A stretch of DNA of 64,000 nt. It comes from Chloroflexus aurantiacus J-10-fl (GTDB lineage: Bacteria > Chloroflexota > Chloroflexia > Chloroflexales > Chloroflexaceae). Position 1 is the first letter of the stretch. Each line of letters opens with the position of its first letter. A program made the position numbers and the translations under genes. Of this stretch, positions 18,663 to 26,724 are shown one piece after another. Location: the NCBI RefSeq assembly GCF_000018865.1, contig NC_010175.1:4836001-4900000 (forward strand), written 5' to 3'. The notes beneath the pieces are model-generated. The model saw nothing but the letters and a program-made list of their open reading frames with translations, was not told the DNA's origin and did no database searches.

Positions 18663-20207
18663 ATGGATGTGATGTATCTCGGTGATTGGCTTGGCCGTCG
18701 TGCCCGGTTGTCTCCGACCAGGGTTGCCCTGTTCGATGCCCAACACGGCATGCAACCGCTCACCTACCGCGAGTGGAATGAGCGGGTCAATCAGACGGCG
18801 CATCTGTTGCGCGATATGGGCGTGGCACGTGGTGATCGGGTCGCGGCCCTGGCCCAGAATTGCGTCGATCTGCTCGATCTGTGGTTTGCCTGTGCAAAGC
18901 TGGGGGCGATTTTTCAGCCCCTGAACTGGCGCCTCACCGCAGCCGAGTTGCGCGATTTGATCGTTGATGGCGAGCCGCGCGTGCTGGCGTATGGCCCCGA
19001 ATACGCCGCGATGTCACTGGCACTGCGTCCACAGACACCCTTTGTCGCCCACTGGCTGGCAATCGATGATGCGCCGGCAGCCGATCCATCCGATCTGACC
19101 ATAGCCCGGCGGAATGCCTTTCCTACCCATTTCGAGGCAGTACCGCTGAGCTGGGATGATCCGTGGGTGATCTGTTACACCGGTGGTAGCACCGGCTTGC
19201 CGAAAGGAGCAATTCTTACCTATCGCAGCATTGCTGCAAATGCCGTGAATACGGTGATGAGTTGGGGGTTGCGCCCCGATGATGTTGCCATTCTCAATGC
19301 GCCGCTCTTTCACACCGGCGGCCTGAATGTCTTTACTGCACCCCTGCTGCAGATCGGTGGTGCCTCGATTGTTTGTCGCTCGTTCAACGTCGATCAGGTC
19401 TTCGATCTCATCGACCACGGCCCGGCGACGCTCTTTTTCGGCGTGCCCACGATGTTCATCGCTATGCAACAACATCCACGCTGGCCGACGGTTGATTTTA
19501 GCCGGATGCGGATTGTTATCAGCGGTGGTGCGCCCTGTCCGGAACCGGTGTTTCATGCCTTTTGGGCACGCGGGATCGATTTCAAGACCGGGTATGGCCT
19601 GACCGAAGCCGGTCCCAATACCTTCTGGCTGCCACCCGAACTGGTGCGGGAGAAGCCAGGGGCGGTTGGCTACCCTTTGATGTTTATCGATGTGCGGGTG
19701 GTTGCGGCTGATGGTCGGGAATGTGGTGTTGATGAGATTGGCGAATTGCAGATCCGTGGCCCTCATGTCTGCGCCGGCTACTGGCGCCGTCCTGCCGAGA
19801 CGGCTGCGGCTTTTCGTGACGGCTGGCTGCGCACGGGTGATCTGGCCAGTTTCGATGCCGATGGTTGTTTTCGGATCGTTGGGCGGCTGAAGGATGTGAT
19901 CATTTCGGGTGGCGAAAACATCTATCCCGCCGAGGTTGAGAGTGTGCTGGCCGGCCATCCGGCCGTCGCGGAAGTGGCCCTGGTCGGTATGCCAGACCCT
20001 CACTGGGGTGAAGTTGGTTGGGCGGCGGTGGTGGTGCGTCCCGGCAGTACCTTCTCGGAACAGGACTTGATCACTTTTGCCGGGCTGCGTCTGGCGCGCT
20101 ACAAACTACCCAAACGAATTGTCACCCTCGCTGAATTACCGAAGACCGGTGCCGGCAAGATTGATAAGCAGGCTATCAAACACATGTTTCAGCAGTTGCA
20201 GGTATGA
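18663..20207 (+). CDS. Acyl-CoA synthetase (AMP-forming; long-chain or aryl type)
   Basis: 514 residues with the adenylate-forming motifs in order: YTGGSTGLPKGA near 173 (P-loop), KTGYGLTEAGP near 306, GWLRTGDLASFD near 384, GRLKDVIISGGENIYPAEVE near 405 and GAGKIDK near the C-terminus (catalytic Lys). It activates a carboxylic acid with ATP and CoA. It opens a same-strand run of eleven genes that includes hydrolases, beta-oxidation-type enzymes and a Liv importer, so the substrate is probably the compound, or its product, brought in by that importer. Chain length cannot be read from the sequence. Confidence 0.9.
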   Translation: MDVMYLGDWLGRRARLSPTRVALFDAQHGMQPLTYREWNERVNQTAHLLRDMGVARGDRVAALAQNCVDLLDLWFACAKLGAIFQPLNWRLTAAELRDLIVDGEPRVLAYGPEYAAMSLALRPQTPFVAHWLAIDDAPAADPSDLTIARRNAFPTHFEAVPLSWDDPWVICYTGGSTGLPKGAILTYRSIAANAVNTVMSWGLRPDDVAILNAPLFHTGGLNVFTAPLLQIGGASIVCRSFNVDQVFDLIDHGPATLFFGVPTMFIAMQQHPRWPTVDFSRMRIVISGGAPCPEPVFHAFWARGIDFKTGYGLTEAGPNTFWLPPELVREKPGAVGYPLMFIDVRVVAADGRECGVDEIGELQIRGPHVCAGYWRRPAETAAAFRDGWLRTGDLASFDADGCFRIVGRLKDVIISGGENIYPAEVESVLAGHPAVAEVALVGMPDPHWGEVGWAAVVVRPGSTFSEQDLITFAGLRLARYKLPKRIVTLAELPKTGAGKIDKQAIKHMFQQLQV

Positions 20208-20220
20208 AGCGGAGAACGCT

Positions 20221-21288
20221 ATGAGCAAGATTCCAACATTACCCGGTATCACTTCGACGATGGTGGCAACCAGTCGTTTGCAGATGCATGTTTTGAGCAG
20301 TGGCCCGGCTGACGGCGAAGCGGTGCTGTTCATCCACGGTAATGCCTCGTCGGCCACATTCTGGGAAGAGACGATGCTGGCGTTGCCGGCACAATTTCGC
20401 GCGATTGCGCCCGATCTGCGCGGTTACGGTGAGACCGAGGATTTGCTGATCGATGCGACCCGTGGCTGCGGTGACTGGGTTGACGATCTGATCGCCTTGA
20501 TCGATACCCTCGGCATTGATCGCTGCCACGCGGTGGGGCATTCACTGGGTGGTGTGGTGCTGTTCAATCTCATCGCGGCTGTGCCGCAACGTATCATCAC
20601 GGCCACCCTGGTAGCACCTGGTTCGCCTTACGGTTTTGGTGGTTGCAAAGGGCTAAACGGCGAGCTGTGCTGGCCAGATGGTGCCGGATCGGGTGGCGGC
20701 ACGGTCAATCAAGCCTTCGTGGAGCGTATGGCTGCCGGCGATACTACCGAAGAGGCAGGCAACGCAGCCCCCAGAGTTGTCATGAACACGTTCTACTGGA
20801 AACCACCGTTCCGCCCGGCCCGCGAAGAGGCATTGCTGGCCTCGATGCTAAGTGAGAAGGTGGGACCGCAGCGTTACCCCGGCGATTTCAAGCCATCGCC
20901 GCACTGGCCGGGTGTCGCACCGGGGGTCTGGGGACCAATCAATGCCATTTCACCCCTCTACGTTGGAGATGCGGTCGAGCGTTTTGTGGCTGCGGAGCCG
21001 AAGCCCCCTATCTTGTGGGTGCGTGGTGCTGATGACCAGATCGTGAGCGATATGTCGCTCTTCGATGTTGGTACGCTCGGTCAACTCGGCATCTTACCCG
21101 ATTGGCCCGGCGCCGATGCCCATCCTCCGCAACCGATGATCGGGCAAACGCGCGCTGTGCTGGAGCGCTACGCCGCCGCCGGTGGCCGCTTCCGTGAGCT
21201 GGTCTTCGCCGAATGTGGTCATACGCCGTACATTGAGCATCCTGACCAGTTCAACGCTGCATTCCACGATCACCTGCGTAACAGGTAA
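20221..21288 (+). CDS. Alpha/beta hydrolase
   Basis: 355 residues. HGNASSATFWE is the oxyanion region, VGHSLGG near residue 105 holds the nucleophile Ser, GADDQIV is the likely acid region and CGHTPYIEHP near the end holds the catalytic His. The ATG at 20221 has GGAG upstream and lies 13 bases after the ligase stop. The protein is longer than simple hydrolases because of an insertion after the nucleophile (PYGFGGCKGLNGELCW...), probably a cap domain. It may hydrolyse an ester, lactone or C-C bond in the pathway of this operon. Confidence 0.85.
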   Translation: MSKIPTLPGITSTMVATSRLQMHVLSSGPADGEAVLFIHGNASSATFWEETMLALPAQFRAIAPDLRGYGETEDLLIDATRGCGDWVDDLIALIDTLGIDRCHAVGHSLGGVVLFNLIAAVPQRIITATLVAPGSPYGFGGCKGLNGELCWPDGAGSGGGTVNQAFVERMAAGDTTEEAGNAAPRVVMNTFYWKPPFRPAREEALLASMLSEKVGPQRYPGDFKPSPHWPGVAPGVWGPINAISPLYVGDAVERFVAAEPKPPILWVRGADDQIVSDMSLFDVGTLGQLGILPDWPGADAHPPQPMIGQTRAVLERYAAAGGRFRELVFAECGHTPYIEHPDQFNAAFHDHLRNR

Positions 21289-21316
21289 CAGGCTTGAGCG
21301 GGAAAGTGAGAAAGCT

Positions 21317-22093
21317 ATGCCAGTTATCCAGGCCGGAGATATTGAGGTTCACTACCTTGACGTTGGTGAAGGCGAGCCGATTATCTTCGTGCACGGCAAT
21401 TGGGCCAGTTGCGGCTGGTGGCTACGGGTGCTCGAACGTCTCCCTGCCGGGTATCGTGGGCTGGCTCCCGATCTACGTGGTCGAGGCGCCACGCAGGGGC
21501 CAGACCACGACTACCGGATGCCCGCACTGGCCGCCGATCTGTGGCGTTTCGCCGATGCCCTCGGCATCCAACGCTGCCATCTGGTTGGACATTCGTTGGG
21601 GGCGGCGGTGGTCTTGCAGGCCGCACTCGATCAACCTGATCGGGTAGCAACGATTGCCGTGCTGGCACCGCCATGGGTTGATGGCATGCCCGACGAGGTC
21701 TATCAACCAGATCGGCAACAACTCTTGAAAGATAACCCTGATTTCTTTGCCCAGGCCATCAGGGCGATGGCACCAACCGCGCCAGATGACGAACTTTGGC
21801 GCGAACTGGTGACTATCGGTCACTCGCAGCGGCTGAGTGCTGCCAACGGGGCAATCAATGCACTGCGTGAATGGAAACCCGGTGATCGTCTGCGCACGAT
21901 TGGCGCCCCGGCACTGGTGATGGGTGGCGAACTCGATCCGTTGGTGACCCCGGAGACGGTGAAGCGGGCAGCCGAGGCCCTGGGGGTCGAGCCACAGATT
22001 ATTGCCGGGGTCGGTCACTCGGCCAATCTCGAAGCACCGGATCGATTCCTGGCGCTGTTGTTGCCCCATCTGGCAACAGCACGCGCTTCCTGA
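21317..22093 (+). CDS. Alpha/beta hydrolase (second in operon)
   Basis: 258 residues. HGNWASCGWW oxyanion region, GHSLGAAVVL near residue 97 with the nucleophile Ser, GGELDPLVTP for the acid and GVGHSANLEAPDRF for the His. It resembles 3-oxoadipate enol-lactonase or meta-cleavage hydrolases in general form, but so do many esterases. The ATG at 21317 lies 28 bases after the previous stop. It shares little sequence with the first hydrolase, so it is not a local duplicate. Confidence 0.85.
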   Translation: MPVIQAGDIEVHYLDVGEGEPIIFVHGNWASCGWWLRVLERLPAGYRGLAPDLRGRGATQGPDHDYRMPALAADLWRFADALGIQRCHLVGHSLGAAVVLQAALDQPDRVATIAVLAPPWVDGMPDEVYQPDRQQLLKDNPDFFAQAIRAMAPTAPDDELWRELVTIGHSQRLSAANGAINALREWKPGDRLRTIGAPALVMGGELDPLVTPETVKRAAEALGVEPQIIAGVGHSANLEAPDRFLALLLPHLATARAS

Positions 22094-22106
22094 AGAGGAT
22101 GTGAGC

Positions 22107-22499
22107 ATGCATGCACTGACAGCAGGTACCCGTTATCAACGGCAACATACGATCAGCCAGGAAGACATCAACCGCTTTGCGGCGATTAGCGGCGATACGA
22201 ACCCGATTCACACCGATCCGGCAGTCGCAGCGGCAACGCGCTTTGGGCGCACCATCGCTCACGGTATGCTGCTCTACGGTTACATCCGTGCCACACTGCG
22301 CAACCTGGCTCCATCAGCGGTACAGCAACAACAGACCCTCAGCTTTACCAATCCGGTCTTTGCCGGTGATACGGTTCATGTCACCGTGGAAGTGACCGGT
22401 AAGGACGATAACACGATCAATTGCACGGTCAACGTCACCCGTGCTGACGGTAAGGTCGCCTGTAGTGGTGAGACAAGATTGATTGTTGGGCATGAGTAA
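22107..22499 (+). CDS. MaoC-like (R)-hydratase, hot-dog fold
   Basis: 130 residues. FAAISGDTNPIHTDPAVA is the hydratase-2 active-site motif (Asp and His), followed by FGRTIAHGML. It hydrates enoyl-CoA to (R)-3-hydroxyacyl-CoA. The ATG at 22107 follows GAGGATGTGAGC. A GTG two codons upstream is an alternative. Its stop overlaps the ATG of the next gene by 8 bases, so translation is coupled. Confidence 0.85.
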   Translation: MHALTAGTRYQRQHTISQEDINRFAAISGDTNPIHTDPAVAAATRFGRTIAHGMLLYGYIRATLRNLAPSAVQQQQTLSFTNPVFAGDTVHVTVEVTGKDDNTINCTVNVTRADGKVACSGETRLIVGHE

Positions 22500-23280
22500 T
22501 CTGGTAACCATTCTAACAAACGGCCCGGTTGTAACTCTCACCCTTAACCGGCCGATGCAGCACAACGGCCTGACGCCAGAGCTGTTAACCGAGCTGGAAG
22601 CGCACATTATTGCAGCACGTCAGCATCATGGACTACGGGCTATCGTCTTGCAAGCCAGTGGCACCTATTTTTCGTGCGGGACTGACCTGGTAGCCCTGGT
22701 CCGGCAAACCGACCGGCTCGCTTACGCCGATCATGGGTTGCGCCTGTTGCATCAGGTGATGTTGACGCTGATAGATCTGCCGGTGCCGTTCATTGTCGCT
22801 GTGCAGGGACCGGTGAACGGAAGCGCGCTGGGGCTGGTTGTGGTGGCTGACATCGTCCTGGTGACACCCAATGCCCATTTCACGGCCTACGCGACAACCC
22901 TCGGTCTGTCGCCGGAAGGAGGGTGGACGACGCTCTTGCCACGACTGATCGGCCAACGACGTGCCGGCGAAGTGTTACTTCTCGAACGGCCGATCACGGC
23001 CGAGGAGGCAGTGGCCTGGGGATTAGCAAACCGCCTGGTCGCGCCCGGCCATCTTTTTGACGAAGCCCAGGCCCTGGCCTACCAGATTGCAACGCAGATG
23101 CCGGGTAGTGTCGCCTGCACACGCCGGTTGCTCTGGGCGGAACGGGAACAGATCGCTGCCGCCCTCAATCGTGAACGAGAAGTGTATTGCGAGCGTATTC
23201 AGTCGATTGAGGCTGATCTTGGCTTGAAAGCCTTTCTCGACCGGCAACGCACAACAATGACCACGGAGGAAACGGTATGA
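22492..23280 (+). CDS. Enoyl-CoA hydratase/isomerase (crotonase) family protein
   Basis: 262 residues of the crotonase fold: FSCGTDLVAL near residue 60 (CoA site), VAVQGPVNGSALGLVV near 100 (oxyanion hole) and LSPEGGWTTLLPRLIG near 137 with a conserved Glu. The usual A-G-x-G-G of the oxyanion hole reads NGSALGLV, slightly unusual. Substrate unknown. It overlaps the MaoC gene before it and the hot-dog gene after it (ATGA). Confidence 0.85.
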   Translation: MSNLVTILTNGPVVTLTLNRPMQHNGLTPELLTELEAHIIAARQHHGLRAIVLQASGTYFSCGTDLVALVRQTDRLAYADHGLRLLHQVMLTLIDLPVPFIVAVQGPVNGSALGLVVVADIVLVTPNAHFTAYATTLGLSPEGGWTTLLPRLIGQRRAGEVLLLERPITAEEAVAWGLANRLVAPGHLFDEAQALAYQIATQMPGSVACTRRLLWAEREQIAAALNREREVYCERIQSIEADLGLKAFLDRQRTTMTTEETV

Positions 23281-23636
23281 CAGCGCTGACCGTTGGAATG
23301 CAGGCGACCGTCCAGCGCGTGATCGATCAAGCCCTGATTGACGAATATGCACGGCTCTGCGATGACCAACCGCAAAAGACTGTGCCAGAACCGCTGATCG
23401 GTGCGCTGTTTTCCCACGTGCTGGGTGTCAAATTACCGGGAGCGGGGTCAGTATATCTCCGCCAGGAACTCATCTTCCACGATACGGCCCGTATTGGCGA
23501 GATGCTTACCGCAACGGTGACCATTACCCATATTCGGACCGATAAACCACTGGTTACGCTCCGCACGCAGTGTACCGGCAGTGACCAACGCCTGATTGTT
23601 GATGGCGAGGCACTCGTGATGGTGCCGCAAGTGTAA
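23277..23636 (+). CDS. Hot-dog-fold protein, MaoC/PhaJ-like, catalytic motif degenerate
   Basis: 119 residues. LIDEYARLCDDQPQ aligns with the start of hydratase-2 proteins, but the D-x-N-P-x-H motif is missing: after CDD comes QPQKTVPEPLIGALFSHVLG. Strands VYLRQELIFHD and GEMLTATVTITHI fit the second half of the fold. It may be a non-catalytic partner of the MaoC protein two genes upstream, forming a heteromer, but that is inference. ATGA overlap with the crotonase gene. Confidence 0.65.
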   Translation: MTALTVGMQATVQRVIDQALIDEYARLCDDQPQKTVPEPLIGALFSHVLGVKLPGAGSVYLRQELIFHDTARIGEMLTATVTITHIRTDKPLVTLRTQCTGSDQRLIVDGEALVMVPQV

Positions 23637-23704
23637 CACGCTATGTTGTTCGGGCAACCGCCCGCCGGAATAATGCAGATGTCTGTGACAAAGGAGAGCG
23701 ACCG

Positions 23705-25069
23705 ATGCACACTGTCCGTTTTGTCCGCCAACTGGCTATCACGTTGCTGATAGTCTTTGCCCTCGCGCTGAGTGCGTGTGGCGGTGGGTCGACCGCACAG
23801 CCAACCGCAGCCCCAGAACCGACTGCGGCACCGACCAGCGCGCCTGAACCAACCGCCGTACCGACCACCGCCCCAGAGCCAACTGCGGCACCAACCACCG
23901 CGGCCACGACCGGCGAACCGATTGTGGTTGGGCTAATGACCGACAACTCTGGTTTGCTGGCTATCTACGGCCCGATGCTTGAACGCGGCTTCACGCTCGG
24001 CCTGGAATATGCGACGAACGGTACCAATCAGGTGGCAGGCCGGCCAATCAATGTGGTGGTGAAAGATACCGCCAGTAATCCAGAGACCGGGGTCTCGTTG
24101 GCCCGCGAGGCAATCGAGAGTGATGGTGCCGACGTGCTCGTTGGTTCACCCAGCTCGCCGGTAGCACTGGCGATCTCGGCAGTTGCCGCCGAGAATAAGA
24201 TCGTCTATATCGCAGCACCGGCAGCTACCCCGGCCCTCACCGGCGAGAATTTTAACATCTACACCTTCCGCGCCGGTCGTACCAGCGTGCAAGACGCCCT
24301 CACCATGAGCGCCGCTCTCTTGCAGACCGGCAAGAAATTCGTGCAGATTGCGCAAGACAATGCGTTCGGTCGCGGTTCAGCGGGCGCATTCTACCTCACG
24401 GTCAAAGCCCTCGGTGGCGAATTCGTGCTCAATGACACCGCAGAGGGTGCCGGTACCGTCTTTGCACCGCCGGATACGACCGACTTCACCCCGTACATCA
24501 ACCAGCTCCTCGACTCTGGGGCAGAAGTCTTGATCGTGACCTGGTCGGGAACCGGTTTCGTGCCCATGTTCCAGCAGATGCAGCAACTGGGTGTGTTCGA
24601 TGTCATGACAGTTGCGACCGGGTTTGGTGACAATCAGACGATGGTCAACGGCTATGCCGATGCCATCGGTTCGGTCGGTGTGAGTGTCTATCACTACAGC
24701 CTGTTCGATAATCCGGTGAATAACTGGCTGGTCGAACGCCACAAAGCAGCGTATGGCGTTCCTCCTGATCTCTTCACAGAGAGTGGCTTCAACGCCGCTA
24801 TCATGCTGGTCAAGGCGTTGGAAGAGACCAATGGCGATCCGGCTGCCGATGGCTTGATTGCCGCTCTCGAAGGGATGACCTTCGACGGGCCGAAGGGAAC
24901 CTACACGGTGCGGACCGAAGATCACGTACTCCTCCAGCCGATGACCCTGGTGCGCCTGCTCAACACCAACGATCCTGACTTCAAGTTCTTCGAGCTGGTC
25001 ACCCTCTTCACTCCCGAACAGACGGCACCGCCCTGTGCTGTACCGGCAGCATTAGGACGCTGCAAGTAA
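23705..25069 (+). CDS. Liv-type ABC transporter substrate-binding lipoprotein
   Basis: 454 residues. The signal peptide ends in LALSACGGG (lipobox, Cys near residue 23). About 45 residues of PTAAPEPTAAPT-type linker follow, common in Chloroflexi. The periplasmic-binding fold then starts at IVVGLMTDNSG. The mature domain resembles LivK (type I fold; PVALAISAVAAENKI, FGRGSAGAFYLTVKALGG). It captures the substrate outside the membrane for the permeases encoded downstream. AAGGAGAGCG precedes the ATG. Ligand unknown, though the operon suggests a carboxylic acid rather than an amino acid. Confidence 0.9.
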   Translation: MHTVRFVRQLAITLLIVFALALSACGGGSTAQPTAAPEPTAAPTSAPEPTAVPTTAPEPTAAPTTAATTGEPIVVGLMTDNSGLLAIYGPMLERGFTLGLEYATNGTNQVAGRPINVVVKDTASNPETGVSLAREAIESDGADVLVGSPSSPVALAISAVAAENKIVYIAAPAATPALTGENFNIYTFRAGRTSVQDALTMSAALLQTGKKFVQIAQDNAFGRGSAGAFYLTVKALGGEFVLNDTAEGAGTVFAPPDTTDFTPYINQLLDSGAEVLIVTWSGTGFVPMFQQMQQLGVFDVMTVATGFGDNQTMVNGYADAIGSVGVSVYHYSLFDNPVNNWLVERHKAAYGVPPDLFTESGFNAAIMLVKALEETNGDPAADGLIAALEGMTFDGPKGTYTVRTEDHVLLQPMTLVRLLNTNDPDFKFFELVTLFTPEQTAPPCAVPAALGRCK

Positions 25070-25080
25070 CCGTTACACTC

Positions 25081-25110
25081 GCCGCGCATGCCGGTGTGGG
25101 CATGCGCGGC
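25081..25110 (+). promoter_or_regulatory. Strong hairpin between binding protein and ATPase genes
   Basis: GCCGCGCATGCC at 25081-25092 and GGCATGCGCGGC at 25099-25110 form a perfect 12-base stem with a 6-base loop, 11 bases after the binding-protein stop. No T-run follows, so it is more likely an mRNA stabilising or processing element, or a leaky terminator, giving more binding protein than membrane components. Confidence 0.7.
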
Positions 25111-25135
25111 ACATGCTGGAAGCGAAGGTGCGTTT

Positions 25136-25906
25136 GTGAGCGAATGGATCATTCAAACCCAGGCCCTGACCCGTGATTTCGGCTCCCTGCGCGCCGTTGA
25201 TCACGTCGATCTGCGGGTGCGCGCTGGAAGCGTGCATGCGATTATTGGGCCGAATGGTGCTGGAAAGACGACTCTTTTCAATCTGATTAGCGGTTATCTC
25301 AAACCGACAGCGGGACGGGTCTTCTTGCGTGATCGTGAGATTACGCACGTCCCCCTGCATCGAATGGCCCATCTCGGTATCGGGCGGTCGTTTCAAATTA
25401 CCAACATCTTTCCAACCCTGACCGTACTGGAAAATGTTCGTCTGGCTGCGCAGGCTCGTGGACGGGATAATCTGCACATCTGGAAGCGGGCAAGCCAGCT
25501 CCACAGGTACAGCGAACGGGCCTACGCAGCGTTACAACAGGTTGGCTTACACGAACGGGCACTCCAGATTGCGGCCACGCTCCCCCACGGCGACAAACGT
25601 CGGCTTGAGCTGGCGATTCTGCTGGCCGGTGACGCCGATATTCTCCTGCTCGACGAGCCAACGGCAGGGATGGCAACGGAACAGGTGCCGATGTTGCTGG
25701 ACTTACTGCGTAACATTCGGCAAGGAACGAACAAAACGATTTTGATCGTCGAACACAATATGTCGGTGGTGATGAGTCTGGCTGAAACAATTACGGTGAT
25801 GCACCAGGGGCGTGTGCTGGCAGAGGGCAGCCCGGCTGAGATCAGTGCCAATCAGGCGGTACGCGATGCCTACCTGGGAACGACCTTCACCGGAGGTCGG
25901 CAATGA
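25136..25906 (+). CDS. livG: Liv-type ABC transporter ATP-binding protein (LivG)
   Basis: 256 residues. Walker A GPNGAGKTT near residue 40, LivG-type signature LPHGDKRRLELA near 158, Walker B ILLLDEPTAGM near 180 and a switch His in IVEHNMSVV. The GTG start at 25136 follows GAAGGTGC. The frame continues to an ATG at 25088, but that lies inside the hairpin. It overlaps livF by 4 bases. It drives import together with LivF. Confidence 0.88.
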   Translation: MSEWIIQTQALTRDFGSLRAVDHVDLRVRAGSVHAIIGPNGAGKTTLFNLISGYLKPTAGRVFLRDREITHVPLHRMAHLGIGRSFQITNIFPTLTVLENVRLAAQARGRDNLHIWKRASQLHRYSERAYAALQQVGLHERALQIAATLPHGDKRRLELAILLAGDADILLLDEPTAGMATEQVPMLLDLLRNIRQGTNKTILIVEHNMSVVMSLAETITVMHQGRVLAEGSPAEISANQAVRDAYLGTTFTGGRQ

Positions 25907-26610
25907 GCGAAATATTGCTGGACGTTGATAGCATTCACACCTATATCGGTCAATTTCACATTCTTGAAGGAGTATCGCTGCGCGTGAGAAGCGGAAGCAT
26001 CACCGCGCTGCTAGGGCGTAATGGTGCCGGCAAGACCACGACGCTACGTTCGATCATGGGCCTGAATCCGCCGCGACAGGGAAGTATTCGCCTGGCCGGA
26101 GAAGTGATCAACGGGCGTCCGGCGTATGACATTGCTCGCCTGGGGGTCGGCTACGTCCCTGAACACCGGGCTATTTTTCGCGATCTCACCGTCGAGGAGA
26201 ACTTGCGGCTCGCCGAACGTAAACGCGGTGATCTGGCCCGACGGAGCGACCTGATTATGAGCCTCTTCCCCGACCTGAAGCGCTTTTACCGCCATCCCGG
26301 CGGCAAGCTCTCCGGCGGCCAACAGCAAATGTTAGCGATTGCCCGGGCCCTGGTAGCAGAGAATCGCTTACTCTTGATTGACGAACCGAGTGAAGGGCTG
26401 GCCCCGATCATCGTTGAACAAATTATGGCCGCGTTGCGCCAGATGGCGACGGAAACAACGATTTTGCTCGTTGAACAGAATTTTGCCATGGCAGCCCAAC
26501 TGGCCGACGAATACTACATTCTCGACGATGGTCGCAGTGTTCAGCACGGAAAGATGGCCGACCTGGTCCACGATCAGGCAACGATTAACCGGTACCTGGG
26601 AGCCGGGTAA
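25903..26610 (+). CDS. livF: Liv-type ABC transporter ATP-binding protein (LivF)
   Basis: 235 residues. GRNGAGKTTTLRSIMG (Walker A), KLSGGQQQMLAIARAL (signature), LLIDEPSEGLAP (Walker B) and LLVEQNFAMA (switch). It is the second, shorter ATPase of a Liv system, and the SEGLAP form is typical of LivF. ATGA coupling with livG. A 114-base gap separates it from the permease gene. Confidence 0.9.
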   Translation: MSEILLDVDSIHTYIGQFHILEGVSLRVRSGSITALLGRNGAGKTTTLRSIMGLNPPRQGSIRLAGEVINGRPAYDIARLGVGYVPEHRAIFRDLTVEENLRLAERKRGDLARRSDLIMSLFPDLKRFYRHPGGKLSGGQQQMLAIARALVAENRLLLIDEPSEGLAPIIVEQIMAALRQMATETTILLVEQNFAMAAQLADEYYILDDGRSVQHGKMADLVHDQATINRYLGAG

Positions 26611-26724
26611 GAGAGATGACAGCAGGAGCTTAGCGCGTCATCTAATGCAGAGATGACGCTCGTCAGACCGTTGCAAGCGACCGGCACGATGCCGCGCCGT
26701 TATCGTGCCACAGTGAGGAGATCC

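Noticed and set aside
19014-20003. 329-codon open frame on the minus strand
   Set aside because: Antisense to the acyl-CoA ligase with all its motifs; no domain in the product.
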